Assembly: GCF_963675165.1 (NCBI RefSeq)
Contig: NC_087389.1
Coordinates: 840,001-904,000 of the forward strand
Reading direction: 5' to 3'
From: Halichondria panicea
Lineage: Eukaryota > Porifera > Demospongiae > Suberitida > Halichondriidae
DNA length: 64,000 nucleotides
The position numbers and the translations under genes are program-made. The notes under the pieces are model-generated. The model made no database searches. It saw only the letters and a list, made by a program, of their open reading frames with translations, and had not been told where the DNA came from. Positions 1 to 11,900 of this stretch are shown piece after piece; positions within the stretch are counted from its first letter, which is position 1, and every line of letters begins with the position of its first letter.

Positions 1-225
1 CTGCAATAGGGTAGGTGCGGGGTTAACCAGTCCCTGATGATTAGTGTCTGTGTAGTAAATACTGTGAACTAATTAAAATACTGTGAGCTAGTGAATCGCA
101 TCAGTATTTCAATCTAGCTAACACCATTAGCAGTATATGTACGTAGTTACTAGAAACCTTTCTTTCTAGCGCTTAATTGTGACAGCCTCAATAACTAGGT
201 AGCTGTCACATACGCAGTATCTTAC

Positions 226-1097
226 TTTTATCCACCAGCCAAGAAAATGACAGGGAACAAACACATCCATCTTCTCCATGACGATGGCAAAGGGGCCGTC
301 GGGGTGATCAGGAGTGTAGACACGACAGTCCGTGGCATAGTTCTTCTCACCGAGGGGGCGGCCAAGACTAGGGTCAATAATTCGTAGGAATTGTCTTGCG
401 TCGTCAGTGGTCTGTGATGACAGTGTTGCATGGTTGAATCACATTATTGCTTGAGGAATTATTAATATCAAAATCCACAATGAAAAAAATAAAAATTAAC
501 TGAAAATCAAACTAACAGTTATCAAACAGGAAATCTGAACATGCTTATCTAACCCCGATGTAATAAACACAGGACAATACACGTGAACCATTAAGTTGAT
601 AGAGCTCTCGGAAACATTCCGAATACTACATCTGGAATTAAATTACGTGATCTAATAGTTACAGCAAGGTAGCTAGCTAGCAACTATAGGGCCATGAATA
701 CGCAACCACAGACCTGGAACAACATGAAGATGAGCAGTAGTACATAGAGGATGAGTACACACAGGACCAGTCTCCACAGGGCAGGGTGTGGCCTCACAAA
801 CGGACCATTGGGCATGTGGATCATCCCGATGAGAATGAACACAACCACCACGGCCACCACTCCTCGTTGGATGTTGAACATTGTGTCATTGTGGGGTTGC
901 TCAAACAGAGCCACGTAGATGAGTCCCAGACCAATGAGGACCCCTGCACTGATAGTGTGGGCCTGCCTGTGATGGAATAGCATTGGAATAGTGGGACAAT
1001 CCCATGCACAATCATACCAGAAGAAGGTGTTTGTTCCGTCATCATACACCTGTTGCTCCTTCTTGTGAGGCTCCCTCATATTCCTTTGGTCAGCCAA
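226..1097 (-). CDS. PTDSS2: Phosphatidylserine synthase (PTDSS2-type), 5' part; gene runs off the left edge
   Basis: Family role: PTDSS enzymes exchange serine for the head group of an existing phospholipid in the ER (mitochondria-associated) membrane; the type 2 enzyme uses phosphatidylethanolamine. Coding exons read as 1018-1097, 714-966 and 226-411, then the gene leaves the window. Seen: VYDDGTNTFFW followed, after splicing, by QAHTISAG, which is the PTDSS2-style opening; several hydrophobic helices; GPFVRPHPALWRLVLCV; and the conserved DDARQFL...DPSLGRPLGEKNYATDC block. A 51-nt intron (967-1017) has no in-frame stop, so unspliced sequence looks like one exon with 17 extra residues. The start at 1097 is the first Met ahead of the conserved block. 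Family confidence is high; type 2 versus type 1 rests on the DDGTNTFFW motif. Confidence 0.9.
967..1017 (-). other. 51-nt in-frame intron inside PTDSS
   Basis: On the minus strand this begins GTATGA and ends TCACAG. Its length is a multiple of three and it has no stop codon. Removing it joins TTC TTC TG to G CAG GCC, giving FFWQAHT, which restores the family's FFW-x-AHT spacing; keeping it inserts 17 residues not expected in the family. Confidence 0.8.
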
Positions 1098-2550
1098 GGT
1101 CCCTCTCCAGCTAGCTAGCTAGCTATGTACTATGTACTTTCTTTTTATGATGTTTAGCCTAGGCCGATGTTTTGCTAATAGAAGGGGAAATTGCGGCCTT
1201 TAATCGAGGTAGCGATGTCAGACCGATTTTCATTTTTGCTATTTCTAACTCCTATGTATTACTATCTCTTTTGAACACTCTAGGCAAACCAGAAAAACTT
1301 TACTGCACTGGATTTGGTCAAGCGAATGCAGAGATACAGCGTTTTGAAGAACACTAGTCAGGGAAAAATTCGTACAAAAATTTACCGCATTTTAATGTAC
1401 TTGGGCGGGACTTATGAAATTTGTTGTTAATACCGGAAATGATCTTAAAGTTAGCATATCTACTGAACCGCTTGGTCTATTCTCTTTTAAAAAAGTATGA
1501 AATGGACACTCAGGACTCAGGAGTTAACATTGTAACCATTTGATATCTATTATGAAGTTTATAATGTTTCTGTAATGTATATCTTTATAATGTCCCTATA
1601 ATAGTATGATGTCTCCTGCTTCAGAGAGTTCTCTTGGATTTAAAGTAACCATGCTATCTTTTCAGTATATTGTATCATGTTTCAGAACTCTCATCAATGT
1701 CCACCTTACGCTTGTATCTGTTTCTTGATCTTTATAAGCAACTTTTCTGTCAATTTCATTTGGTCTAAATAATTCGTATTTAGTGTGATGTAGATTTAAG
1801 GCCATACAACTATAAATCTATGATACAACTCTGTTGACAGCTTCTAATTAATACAGTAGATTACTCTTGTCTTTTTTGTGTGCAAATTGAATCAGTTCTT
1901 GCAATTTAATAGTTTTGGTAGATTACATTGTTGTCCCTGGAATTCTCTCCAATCTTTCTTGTTTCTTTCAACAGAGGCTTTCAAATTGCTTCAATAATTA
2001 CTTTCAGTAACTTCTAAGAAATAAATACATCTATTGGTACACTTGGCTTGATTTTACTGCATTTCTATTCTCAGCTCCACCCATCTATCCATGCAATATG
2101 TGATTCCGCAAGAAATAAAAGCTTATTGTAGCAACTTTTTGCATAATCTGGAGAGAGTTAGAGATAAAAGACATGCTCACTTGTGTTTTTGTTCATTTTC
2201 ATGTTTGGTTGCCAAAATGATGATCACTTTTGAGAAAAAATCACACACAAAACAAGCATCAAATGCTAAAATCATAAAAAACTGTTATAAAAATCAAATT
2301 CTACGCTATTTTTTACCCCTGGGAACAGCTGTTGTTTGCTAGACTCTTCCAGGGCTTGCGGAAAGCCCTTCTTGTTCACTCACTTTTTGGTCCCGTTTTT
2401 TACCATTGAATTACTGTACGAAAATACGCCCACGCACTACTTCCGGTCTGACATCTCTAATCGAGGCTAATAATTCTTTGCTTATAAACCCCACAATTGA
2501 CGATCATTACCAATCATATCCATAGCAACAAAGGCAAGCACATTAGAAGC
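1098..2550. other. AT-rich intergenic region between PTDSS and NEK (divergent genes)
   Basis: I see no exon chain or conserved protein here; open stretches at 1172-1357 and 2091-2342 are short and low in complexity. A 12-bp match in opposite orientations (1214-1225 and 2444-2455, core GATGTCAGACC) lies beside a 9-bp direct match TAATCGAGG at 1201 and 2458, so an old rearranged repeat may border the region. It must contain the 5' ends and promoters of both flanking genes. Confidence 0.4.
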
Positions 2551-5500
2551 ATGGCCTCCTCCTTCACCAACAAGAGCAGTGACCCTCGACTCCGATCCTA
2601 CGCTGCAGTCAAGCCAATAGGCAAGGGAAGCTATGGGGAAGTGTTCCTTGTGAAGCACAGTAAGGAGAAGAAACAGGTACATGCACTGACTGCATGGCCA
2701 TGGCTTGCCTGTATGTACTGAAGGCTGCTAGTTGTTGTAATGTGTTCCTCATATCATACACTATGATACAGTATGTGATGAAGAACATCAAGCTGACAGC
2801 AAGTAGTGCCAAGGAGAGGCTGGCAGCTGAACAAGAGGTGTGTTAGCTACAGTGCCCCACACACACTACCTCCACCCCTCCCCCCCCCCCCCCCCCCCCT
2901 TGGCCCTCAGGCTGTACTACTGGGCAAGTTGAAACATCCCAACATTGTGTCCTATAAAGAGTCCTTTCAAGATGAACACGGGATGCTCCACATTGTCATG
3001 GGTTACTGTGAGGGAGGTGACCTCTGTACTCGTCTCAAGACCTGTAAGGGACAGTACCTACCAGAGACGCAAGTAGTGGAGTGGTTTGTACAGATTGCTC
3101 TAGGACTACAATATCTTCATGAGAGGAACATTCTGCATAGAGATTTGAAGGCAAGTGTCAATTATTGCCATCTACCACCATCCAAACCCTCCCCCCCCCC
3201 ACACACAGACTCAGAATATCTTCCTGAGCAAGAATGATATCATTAAGGTGTGTTATTTCTCTTTAGTGTGTGTTTAAACTATGTGAGTAGGTTGGAGATC
3301 TTGGTATTGCTCGGGTGTTGGATGGATCATGTGATCTAGCACACACAGTCATTGGAACACCATACTACATGAGTCCAGAGCTGTTTGCTAACGAACCATA
3401 CAACCACAAGTCTGATATATGGGCCCTTGGTTGCTGTGTGTATGAGATGGCTACTCTCAAGCATGCCTTCACTGCCACCAATCTCAACGCTCTTATGTAC
3501 AAGATCATTAAGGGGACTGTCCCTTCTCTACCCAATGTGTTCACTTCAGAGCTGTCTGTGTTGGTCCACTCCATGATGTCCCACAGTGCTGCCAGTAGAC
3601 CAAGTGTACAGGAGCTATTAAGGAATGCCTTTGTAAGGAAACACATCAAACTGTTCCTGGACAGAGCTGCCAGCAAAAAGAAGTATGAATTCAATGATAC
3701 GTACAGTTTTGACTTCTGTTGTTCTCTAGGAAGAAGCCACCTGTTACGAGAGACCCACCTTCTGACAAGTTAGGGTTAGCTACACCCAATGTTTCATCAT
3801 CCAAAAGCCATCCACTGGCAGCCCCTCAAATCAGAGTGCGCTGCTCAAGCATTGGATCAAGGCATGTTGGTCTCTCTTTATGTGTGTATGTGTTACCAAG
3901 AACTCTTGGTGTTACCAATGACACTGTGTACAGTTCACGGGAAGAGAACACTGTGAAGAAACAGAAGCCCTCTGATGCAGCCAAGAGAGCTACCTCCCTC
4001 ACCAACCTTTCTCAGAAGCCCACTCCAACCGAGACAGTTGCTCACAGCCCTGCTACAGCTGGGAGGGACCCACCTACTGTTGCAGCCTCGGGAGACCCAC
4101 CTACAGTTGCAGCCTCGGGAGACCCAACTACTGTTGCAGCCTCGGGAGACCCAACTACAGTTGCAGCCTCGGGAGACCCAACTACTGTTGCAGCCTCGGG
4201 AGACCCAACTACTGTTGCAGCCTCGGGAGACCCACCTACTGTTGCAGCCGAGGGAGACCCACCTACTGTTGCAGCCGAGGGAGACCCAACTACTGTTGCA
4301 GCCGAGGGAGACCCACCTACTGTTGCAGCCGAGGGAGACCCAACTACTGTTGCAGCCGAGGGAGACCCACCTACTGTTGCAGCCGAGGGAGACCCACCTA
4401 CTGTTGCAGCCGAGGGAGACCCACCTACAGTTGCAGCCGAGGGAGACCCAACTACTGTTGCAACCGAGGGAGACCCAACTACTGTTGCAGCCGAGGGAGA
4501 CCCAACTACTGCTACAGCTGGGAGGGACCCACCTACTGTTGATAAGCCTCCAGCAAAAATGTCCAAGCACAAGCAAAGTAATGGAAAGGACAAGAGACCG
4601 TCTGAAAAAAACAGAGGAGCAAAAAGAGTGAGTGTAGGCATAGAGTATTGACAGACAAGTTCACCGAAACCTTAGGCCAGGACAAAGTGAATTATTTGGT
4701 TCTCAGGCCTTTAATCATCAACATTTGATTTGGCTTTTTTAAATGATAGACATCTACCTTTATTCTTCACCCACCCCCCAGCCTCCACGACCTTTGCCCC
4801 CTAATCCTACTAAACGTGCATCAGTGGGATGTGTGATACTCGACAGTCCAAAGGTCTCGTCTGCGAGGGAACGAAGACGCATGAACAAGGTTAAAGGTCG
4901 AGTGGTGCTGAAATCACGATCATCTAGTGATTTGAGTAAAGGAGAGAAAGCTCAAAGCTCAGACGACCTCTCTAAGCAATCATCTACTGAACACTCTCCA
5001 AAGATTGACAAGTGTGTTGTTTTGGAGAATGGGTGCAAGGAGATGGTATCACATGACCTACTACCTAGCAGTGGTTCATCTCATGAAGTGGATGAATTCC
5101 TCACTCTATTAGACACAACCCTGCACCTACCAGAGCCTCCAGTCAGGGCAGCATCAGGAGATACTCCACCAGCACGACAAGCATTCATTCAAGAGCAGCG
5201 TGAGTGCTACCCAGCTGGCTGGCTGGTGGGCTTGTTCACTGTTCATTACCTCTGTTGTGTATGTGTGTGCAGCCTCTGTGTCTCATGAGGTCTCTCAGGC
5301 TATGCTCCAGTCAGGCAGACTAGGGGACAGGATAGTGGCTCTGAGAAAGTAAGTAGATCAGCATCTATTTAAGCTATTATCAATTTTTTTTTCAGAGAGT
5401 GTGTAGCGGGTCTGGGTGAGGCTGTGATGAAAGAGGCCAGTCTGATTCTCCAGCAGCAGGAACCAGATGAGGCTGAGGTACATCAGTGTCATGTGGTGTG

Positions 5501-5719
5501 TGTGTGTACAGGCTCCCTGCATGCCTTGTTTTATTGAACGCATTGTATTTATTACTGCCCCTGGCCATAGTGTGTGGATATGTGTAATAATTGATCATGA
5601 AATGTGTTGTTCTGCAGGAGTTGTTGTTGAAGGTATTAGGACAGAAACAGTTTAACTTATTTGCTGCTAAACTGCAACATTTGAACTTTTGTGAAGACAA
5701 TGTCAGAACACCTTTATAG
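2551..5719 (+). CDS. NEK4: NEK-family protein kinase, NEK4-like
   Basis: NIMA-related Ser/Thr kinase; NEK4 relatives act in cilia, microtubule control and the damage response. Exons: 2551-2676, 2772-2837, 2911-3150, 3209-3247, 3291-3682, 3730-4627, 4782-5199, 5273-5348, 5396-5477, 5618-5719 (about 812 aa). Kinase domain residues ~17-270: GKGSYGEV loop (24-31), VMK lysine (46), HRDLK (140-144), DLG in place of DFG, GTPYYMSPE, and WALGCCVYEMATLKHAF, which is the NEK4-type signature. The tail has about 18 copies of a 9-residue unit GDP(P/T)TVAA(S/E), then basic and Ser-rich sequence and a C-terminal segment QAMLQSGRLGDRIVALRK. The intron after HRDLK starts with GCAAGT (GC-AG). The first Met lies just before the kinase domain, as in the family. 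The subfamily could be NEK1/4 generally. Confidence 0.88.
4051..4540 (+). repeat. Coding 27-bp minisatellite in the NEK tail
   Basis: About 18 tandem 27-bp units, all in frame, encode GDP(P/T)TVAA(S/E). Early units end in AAS and later units in AAE, so the array has two blocks that probably spread by separate duplications. Proline, threonine and acidic content suggests a flexible linker. Confidence 0.9.
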
Positions 5720-6261
5720 CAGGAACTTATACATTCACTTTAATGCCTCACTTGCAGAAAATCATAATGTGATGTGAACAAACATTGATTTCTGCGCATG
5801 ACATGATATAATTTTTATGATGACATTGTGGGTTCGGGTGGCCCAGAGGTTAAAGCGTTACGGTTAAGATTGAAAGGTTGCGAGTTCGAATCCGATCAAT
5901 AGCAAAGTTTTCCGGTTTATGATAATTATTATCATCACTCAACGACAAGTATTACACATCACTTAATTAAACACATCACTTAATTAACGACAATAGTAAG
6001 CCTTACTTCGTAAGGTCAGGTAAGTAGTAAGGTTAGTACAAAAAAATAATTTCTAATGAAGGACATTGTCGTGCGGCCGTAATTCGAATACAAAAATTTA
6101 TCGGAATTCAGAAATATTCGGTCAATTTTTTTGCTTTTTTGATGAAATTTAAATTAATGTTTAGAGGGAGGGGCTAGCCTAGATTCCCTGATTTATTTTA
6201 TATGTACTGAGCTGAGCTGGATGGTATACAGTATATACAGCCGGCCATCTAGATATATACT
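5720..6261. other. Intergenic between NEK and MCRS1, with a tRNA-like SINE remnant
   Basis: Holds the NEK 3' region, a tRNA-like sequence near 5829-5905 (separate entry), an AT-rich tail with repeated ATCACTTAATTAA, and the MCRS1 promoter area. No coding sequence is apparent. Confidence 0.5.
5829..5905 (+). repeat. tRNA-derived SINE-like sequence
   Basis: Has a pol III A-box match (TGGCCCAGAGG) and, about 40 bp on, a B-box match (GAGTTCGAATCC). The acceptor and T stems do not pair well and the downstream sequence is AT-rich, so a SINE head or tRNA relic is more likely than a working tRNA gene. Confidence 0.5.
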
Positions 6262-6875
6262 ATGGATGTCCCTATGAATAGTTCTGTGGAGTCGGCTAGT
6301 GTACTGGGTTCTTTGCTGGCCAGCAGTGAGGCGGTCCCACAATCCACTCCACCAACAATGGCAACAACCAACACTGGACTCGAGACACCTCCTCCCACTA
6401 CTACTACTACCCCTCTCATTATTGGGCTCATCTCCTCCGGCCCAGACACTAAGGCCACACTAACAGTACCTGGGGTTAAGTCACTCCCTCCCCCTAAGCC
6501 TAACCCTCCTCAGTTAGAACCTCATGGCAGTGGGAAACCAAAGGCCTTCCTCTCGATGATGAGTGAAGGGTCCAGGACTTCTCCCAGCAAGAAGCACACA
6601 CCCACCACTAAGAAAGGTTTGTGTGTGTATATTGTGTACGTGTGTGGAGCACGTTATTGTAGGTCAGAGTACAGGACAAACAAAGGCACAGGGTTCAAAG
6701 TCCACTACAGGGGTCAAAGACTCCACTCCACGCACCTCACAGCGAGCCATCAAGCGACGTCGTTACTACGACGATGAGGACGATATTCAACACCCCAAGA
6801 GTGGCGGCAAGAAAACAAAAGTCAGCAACCCGAAGTCCAACAAATCAGTCAACAAAAAACCACCTCATCCCAGCA

Positions 6876-6906
<31 letters not shown>

Positions 6907-7004
6907 GAGGGGAGATCAATGCTTCTCTATGGCCCAATTTGTTTTAGTAATAGCTTTTTTGCTCTCTAAAATAATAACTCCCTCTGCACACATGTACGCA
7001 CGCA

Positions 7005-7054
<50 letters not shown>

Positions 7055-8204
7055 CAGTCTATGAGCGCTGCTAAGGATCTCGGTAGGTGGCGACCCACAG
7101 ACGATCTCATGCTCATCAGTGCAGTGCAGCAGACCAATGACTTGACTGCTGTCTACCTGGGTATCAAGTTCTCGTGCAGGTTCACACTGAGAGAGATTGA
7201 GGAGAGATGGTATGCACTTCTCTACAGCCCTCAGATATCACACATAGCCATCGAGGCCATGAGGGGACTGCATCCAGGAGTGGTTACCATGGCACTCAAC
7301 AACGCTCTCTGGAGTCAGGAGGAAGAGGCTGTCCTCGCCAAAATACCATCCGTTAGTATTCCCAACCCTCCCTCCATAGTAAATGAGTGTGCCCTTATTT
7401 TAACAGTCTGATGCTGGTCATCTTGAGACATTTCAGAATGTTCTGAAGGATCATCCGGCTGTGTTCCATGCTTGTCGCACTGCCACCTCCCTCCACCATC
7501 ATTGGGTACTCATGGGTCATTACAACCTTCTCAATGATCAGAAAGGTCAGCTAGCAATATCATTTGTCCATTTGGGCCCAAAATTAATTACTGGTTTAGC
7601 ACACCATAATTATTGTAGCACTACCAAAAAGCTACTAAATGCATGTTTTAGTTTTGAAATCGGACGTTCCTAACTCAAGTTATGGCCTCTCAAACAAGCT
7701 CTGAAAACAACCCTGATTTAGAAAAAAAAACACTCACACTTTACAATTTGGGCCTAAAACAAATTCTGAGATCTGAGCACACAATTTATATTGTAGCACT
7801 AACATCGTTTTGGTCTCTCAAAGTTACATCACTTACAGTTCAGCTGATACCACCAGGAGACAACGTGACTGACTTCACAGATGCAGAGGAGCAGAGGACA
7901 GATAGTGAGCTGATGTGAGTCATCAGTTAACACTCTGTCAGCATGTATTACCCTCCCCACCCCCTTCATTATAGGAAGTCACGTGATGTACGAGAGGAAG
8001 CACTTGAACAAGGTAATTGTTTTGGGGCTCATCAAAATTAATATATCGTTTTGTGTAGCATAATATTATCAGACCCTCTTCCTTACAGAGTTGATGATCA
8101 GTGATCGTCAGTCCAAGCGTGAGATCTTATCACTCGAGGATGACCTTCCAACATGGAGGACTGTATTGGACACACCCACCACCTCGGGTAAGCCCTCTAA
8201 TTAG

Positions 8205-8276
<72 letters not shown>

Positions 8277-8672
8277 CTACATGCTGGCGAGGTGGCACTG
8301 TTCAGAGGTAAAGTGGTTGAGTTTAGAATGACCAAACCCTCCGTCACTTTTGGACGAGCCACGCCTACCAACAAAGTGGACTTTGACCTTTCCCTTGAGG
8401 GTCCAGCGTACAAAATCTCACGTCGTCAAGCGAGTATTCATCAAACGGAAGAAGGAGAGTTCTTGTTACACAACGAAGGGAGACGTGCTTTGTTTGTGGA
8501 TGGAAGGGCTGTACTGAGTGGTCGGTCTGCTCGATTAGAGTCCAACCAAACCATTGAAGTAGGTCCTTATAGTGTGTGTGTGTGTGTGTTCAGGTTATGA
8601 CCCACCCACCCACAGGTGGCTTCAATGGCCTTCCTGGTGATACTCAACAGCAAGGCTCAATCCTCTTCATAG
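6262..8672 (+). CDS. MCRS1: Microspherule protein 1 (MCRS1), FHA-domain chromatin/centrosome factor
   Basis: MCRS1 belongs to the INO80 and NSL complexes and binds spindle microtubule minus ends. Exons: 6262-6616, 6663-6877, 7058-7351, 7437-7545, 7839-7914, 7975-8012, 8089-8187, 8275-8558, 8616-8672 (about 508 aa; human 462). The N-terminus is Ser/Thr/Pro-rich and followed by a basic stretch (IKRRRYYDDEDD). The MCRS_N region has LGRWRPTDDLMLISAVQQTN and CRFTLREIEERWYALLYSP. The C-terminal FHA domain has VTFGRATPTNKVDFDLSLEG and ISRRQASIHQ, including the SRRQ phosphopeptide-binding loop. The chain ends VASMAFLVILNSKAQSSS, slightly shorter than in vertebrates. All exon phases agree. (CA)n tracts fill introns 2 and 7. 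Confidence 0.95.
6997..7056. repeat. (CA)n microsatellite in MCRS1 intron 2
   Basis: CA repeat running up to the acceptor of MCRS1 exon 3, where it replaces a normal pyrimidine tract. Confidence 0.9.
7546..7838 (+). repeat. Intronic dispersed repeat, GAAATCGGACGTTCC family (MCRS1 intron 4)
   Basis: Contains 'agttttgaaatcggacgttc' and then '...agttatggcctctcaaa'. Related sequence occurs at 50230-50360 (same orientation, slightly diverged) and at 59760-59868 (reverse orientation). It has no open reading frame of note. Confidence 0.7.
8206..8273. repeat. (CA)n microsatellite in MCRS1 intron 7
   Basis: Near-perfect CA run ending directly in the CAG acceptor of the FHA exon. Confidence 0.95.
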
Positions 8673-8933
8673 GGACTAGTCATTATCACTTCAAAATTGT
8701 GTGCATTCATTGTAAACTACACATAAATTATAAGCCAAAATCAAAAAAATTAAAAGTGTTGTCTATTATTATGATAAAGAAAAGTGATGGAACTTTTTAG
8801 ATTAAGAAAAGTGTTTTACTGATGGAACGACCTTAGACAAAGGGTCACTAGTTTAATAAATGAAATGTAACTGGCTACAACATAACACTGCACTGCAGCT
8901 GCACTGTTCCTTGACATGGAATGGTGAGGAGAA

Positions 8934-11900
8934 ATGAGTGAGCCCAAGTACAGTAAGTGTGCCACAATAAATAAATACACATAATTATGTCATGCTCCCA
9001 GATTTCCCCCTCCTGTTGACAGACTCGAGTAACTCTGCCAACAACAGCAGCTTCATGACCCCAGGCCTCCTCTCCACGGCCACCAGCAGCACTGCAGGTA
9101 TTAGTACCAACCCAGTGTCTATGCTAACCAGTATCCTGTATCATGCAATGCAGGCTTTAAGCCACGAGGGCATGCTTCTTCATCCAAGACTCCGCACACT
9201 ACAGGGTCACGTTTCATCCCAGCCACTACTCCTGGATCAAGACATGAGCGCTCCACCACTATTGTGGGTCAGTACACAATGCTCTCGTATGCATACCTGT
9301 CATTTTATTCTGGCAGCGGTTGTCGAGGGGCGTGGCCTAGCAACGGGAGAGGTGGGCCTGGCCAGTATTGACCTCAAGAGACCAGAACTAGTCCTCTCTC
9401 AGGTAGTGTGTGTTCATCTATTGTTGCATTATTGCTGTCAGAGTGTGTGTTCATCATTCTCTTGCCTCTTCCAGTTCCCAGACACACGGACCTATGTCAA
9501 GGTGTTGACCAAACTGCTCATTCTGGAACCACTGGAGGTGGGTGGGTGGGTGCGGGGGCGTGTGTGGATGTTATGGTGTATGTACGTCTCCTCCTCACAG
9601 ATTCTCATGCCTCATACTGTGTGCGATGTGGGTGCCAAGACAAAGCTCTATCAGTTAGTAGCTGAGCAGTTTGCTGAGTCCACCATCACCTCAGTGCAGA
9701 GGAAGTACTTCAATGAATCTAAAGGTGTGTACAGCTCCATACAGCGTGTGTATTGTATGTGTTGATATTGTCTCTATTATAAGGACTGGCGTATGTTCAT
9801 CAGCTGTGTGCCCAGGAGTTCAACACTGTCGAGTTGGACATCTCCACAAAGTATGTACCGTATAAGGGCGATTTAAGTAATTTTACTTGCCAAATTAAAA
9901 CGCCAAATTAACAGTGGACGCAATGTCATAATTTGGAAGTCGGTCCAAATGGTTCATTCGCCAAATATAATACTTGCCTGAGCTCTAACCCACCGCCCCC
10001 TCACTCCTTGCACAGGTACTATTGTCTAGCGGCAGCTGCAGCACTACTCAAGTATGCAGAGTTCATTCAACACATGATGTTTGCTCCCAACTCCATCAGA
10101 GTCTCCTACAAGGGATCAGAGCACACCACTATGATAGGTACTGGCAGCCACGCCACTATGATAGGTACTGGCAGCCACGCCACTATGATAGGTACTGGCA
10201 GCCACGCCACTATGATAGGTACTGGCAGCCACGCCACTATGATAGGTACTGGCAGCCACGCCACTATGATAGGTACTGGCAGCCACACCACTATGATAGG
10301 TACTGGCAGCCACACCACTATGATAGGTACTGGCAGCCACACCACTATGATAGGTACTGGAATAAGCATGGGCTACCCTTCAAAAATGGCCAGTTTTAAT
10401 AGCTAACTTTGAGTGCTCATAACTTAAATTTGGATAGTCCAATTTCACTAATAGAAATGCGCTGTAGCTCTTTGAAATGTCTATCTGATGTGTTTGGAGC
10501 AGTGAATGTGTTTGGATTCCAATTTAGCAACTTTTTTCAGATGTTACCACAGTGAAAAACCTTGAGCTTCTGACCAACTCTCTAAACCCAAGGTCATGTC
10601 ATTCTCTGTATGGTTTGATCAACTTCACAAAGACTCCCTGTGGAGGTACACACTCTCTCTCTGTGTATGCACTATATGACCATACCTCACGTACACAGCA
10701 CGTCTCCTGAGGTCCAACATCCTGGAGCCTCCCTCACGTAAGGCACAGTAGCCTCTCATGCACAGTAGGAACCTCCCCTCTCATGTAGCAGGACTGCTTG
10801 TAACTATAAACACACATTTCTGTTTAGATCTTGAGACCATCAAGCTTCGACAAGACTGTGTACAAGGTTTGTACAGAACACTGACACTATTTTGCCCATT
10901 ATCCCCCTCTCCCCCCACTAGAGCTCACAGAGAACGAGGTGAGTGTTCGGTAGTGCTGTGTGGGTCTAATGTCAGAGTGTGTTCCATCAGGCCCTGTTCT
11001 TTGGCCTGGAAACAGGTTAGTCGATATTGCTAATAGTTTGTACTAATTATCCCACTGTATTAATTATATATCTCAATCAGTACTGAAGCAGTTTATGAAT
11101 GTTGACCAGCTCATCTCTTTCTGTGTGCAAGTGCCCAAGAGAGAGACTCCCAAGACTGCTGACACAACCATCGGCTATGTGAGAGGACTGGTCCGCTGAC
11201 TAACTCCTCAATGCCTCATCATCCCTACAGGTGATTCATCTCAAGCACACACTGCAACTTGTGGCTCCACTCAGACAAGCACTGGCTGATGCTAAGAACC
11301 CTCTCATTAAAGCATGCCATCAGGTGAGCTTATACAGCTATGTGACTGCCATGGTTGAGCCTAAATAGAAGTGCAGTGAGCTAATCAATGTATGTGTTAG
11401 GTAGCTACAACAAGTTTACTATTTTTATTTGCTAAATTTTCGATCATCTGGAAATAGTAGAAAAGAATAAAGGGAGAGGAGGGAAGATAGGAGGATCCAT
11501 GCAGAGATTATAATTATTATCAATGTCGTTGACCCCCCCCCCCCCCCCGTCCCTGTGTAGGTGTTGGATGATCCTCGTTTTGATATCCTCCTCTCCAAGA
11601 TCAACGCAGTGGTTCATGATGACACTCATTATCAGAAGGGAGCTCTCAACATACGCACACAGAAGTGCTTCTGCCTCAAGTCAGACACCAACAGTGAGCA
11701 CTAGCAGCTACTTCATTATAAATTATTATTATCAGTAGCTAATGACAGTTGCGGGGTGGGGGAGTTCTCTGTATCAAACGAAGCCTTACCTTGCATCGGA
11801 AAGTTGGTAACTGACCAATCCGAGCGCCTCGAGGCAGCAGTGTTAGTGCCAAATTGTCATTAATTGATCACGCGTTTCAGACAGAAAGTCACATTACTTT

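Noticed and set aside
1172-2342. Two small open frames (1172-1357 and 2091-2342) as genes
   Set aside because: No conserved motifs, AT-rich low-complexity translation and no splice partners.
3935-4576. Cys-Asn-Ser/Trp-Val-Ser repeat proteins on either strand or in other frames over the NEK repeat
   Set aside because: They are shadow frames of the 27-bp coding minisatellite; only the GDPPTVAA frame continues the kinase exon chain.
5829-5905. Functional tRNA gene
   Set aside because: A- and B-boxes are present but the stems do not pair, so a SINE or relic is more likely.
9851-9990. Fourth copy of the CCGTATAGCGGG MITE
   Set aside because: Only the first few bases (ACCGTATAAGGGCG) match and no inverse end is present; probably chance or a different element.
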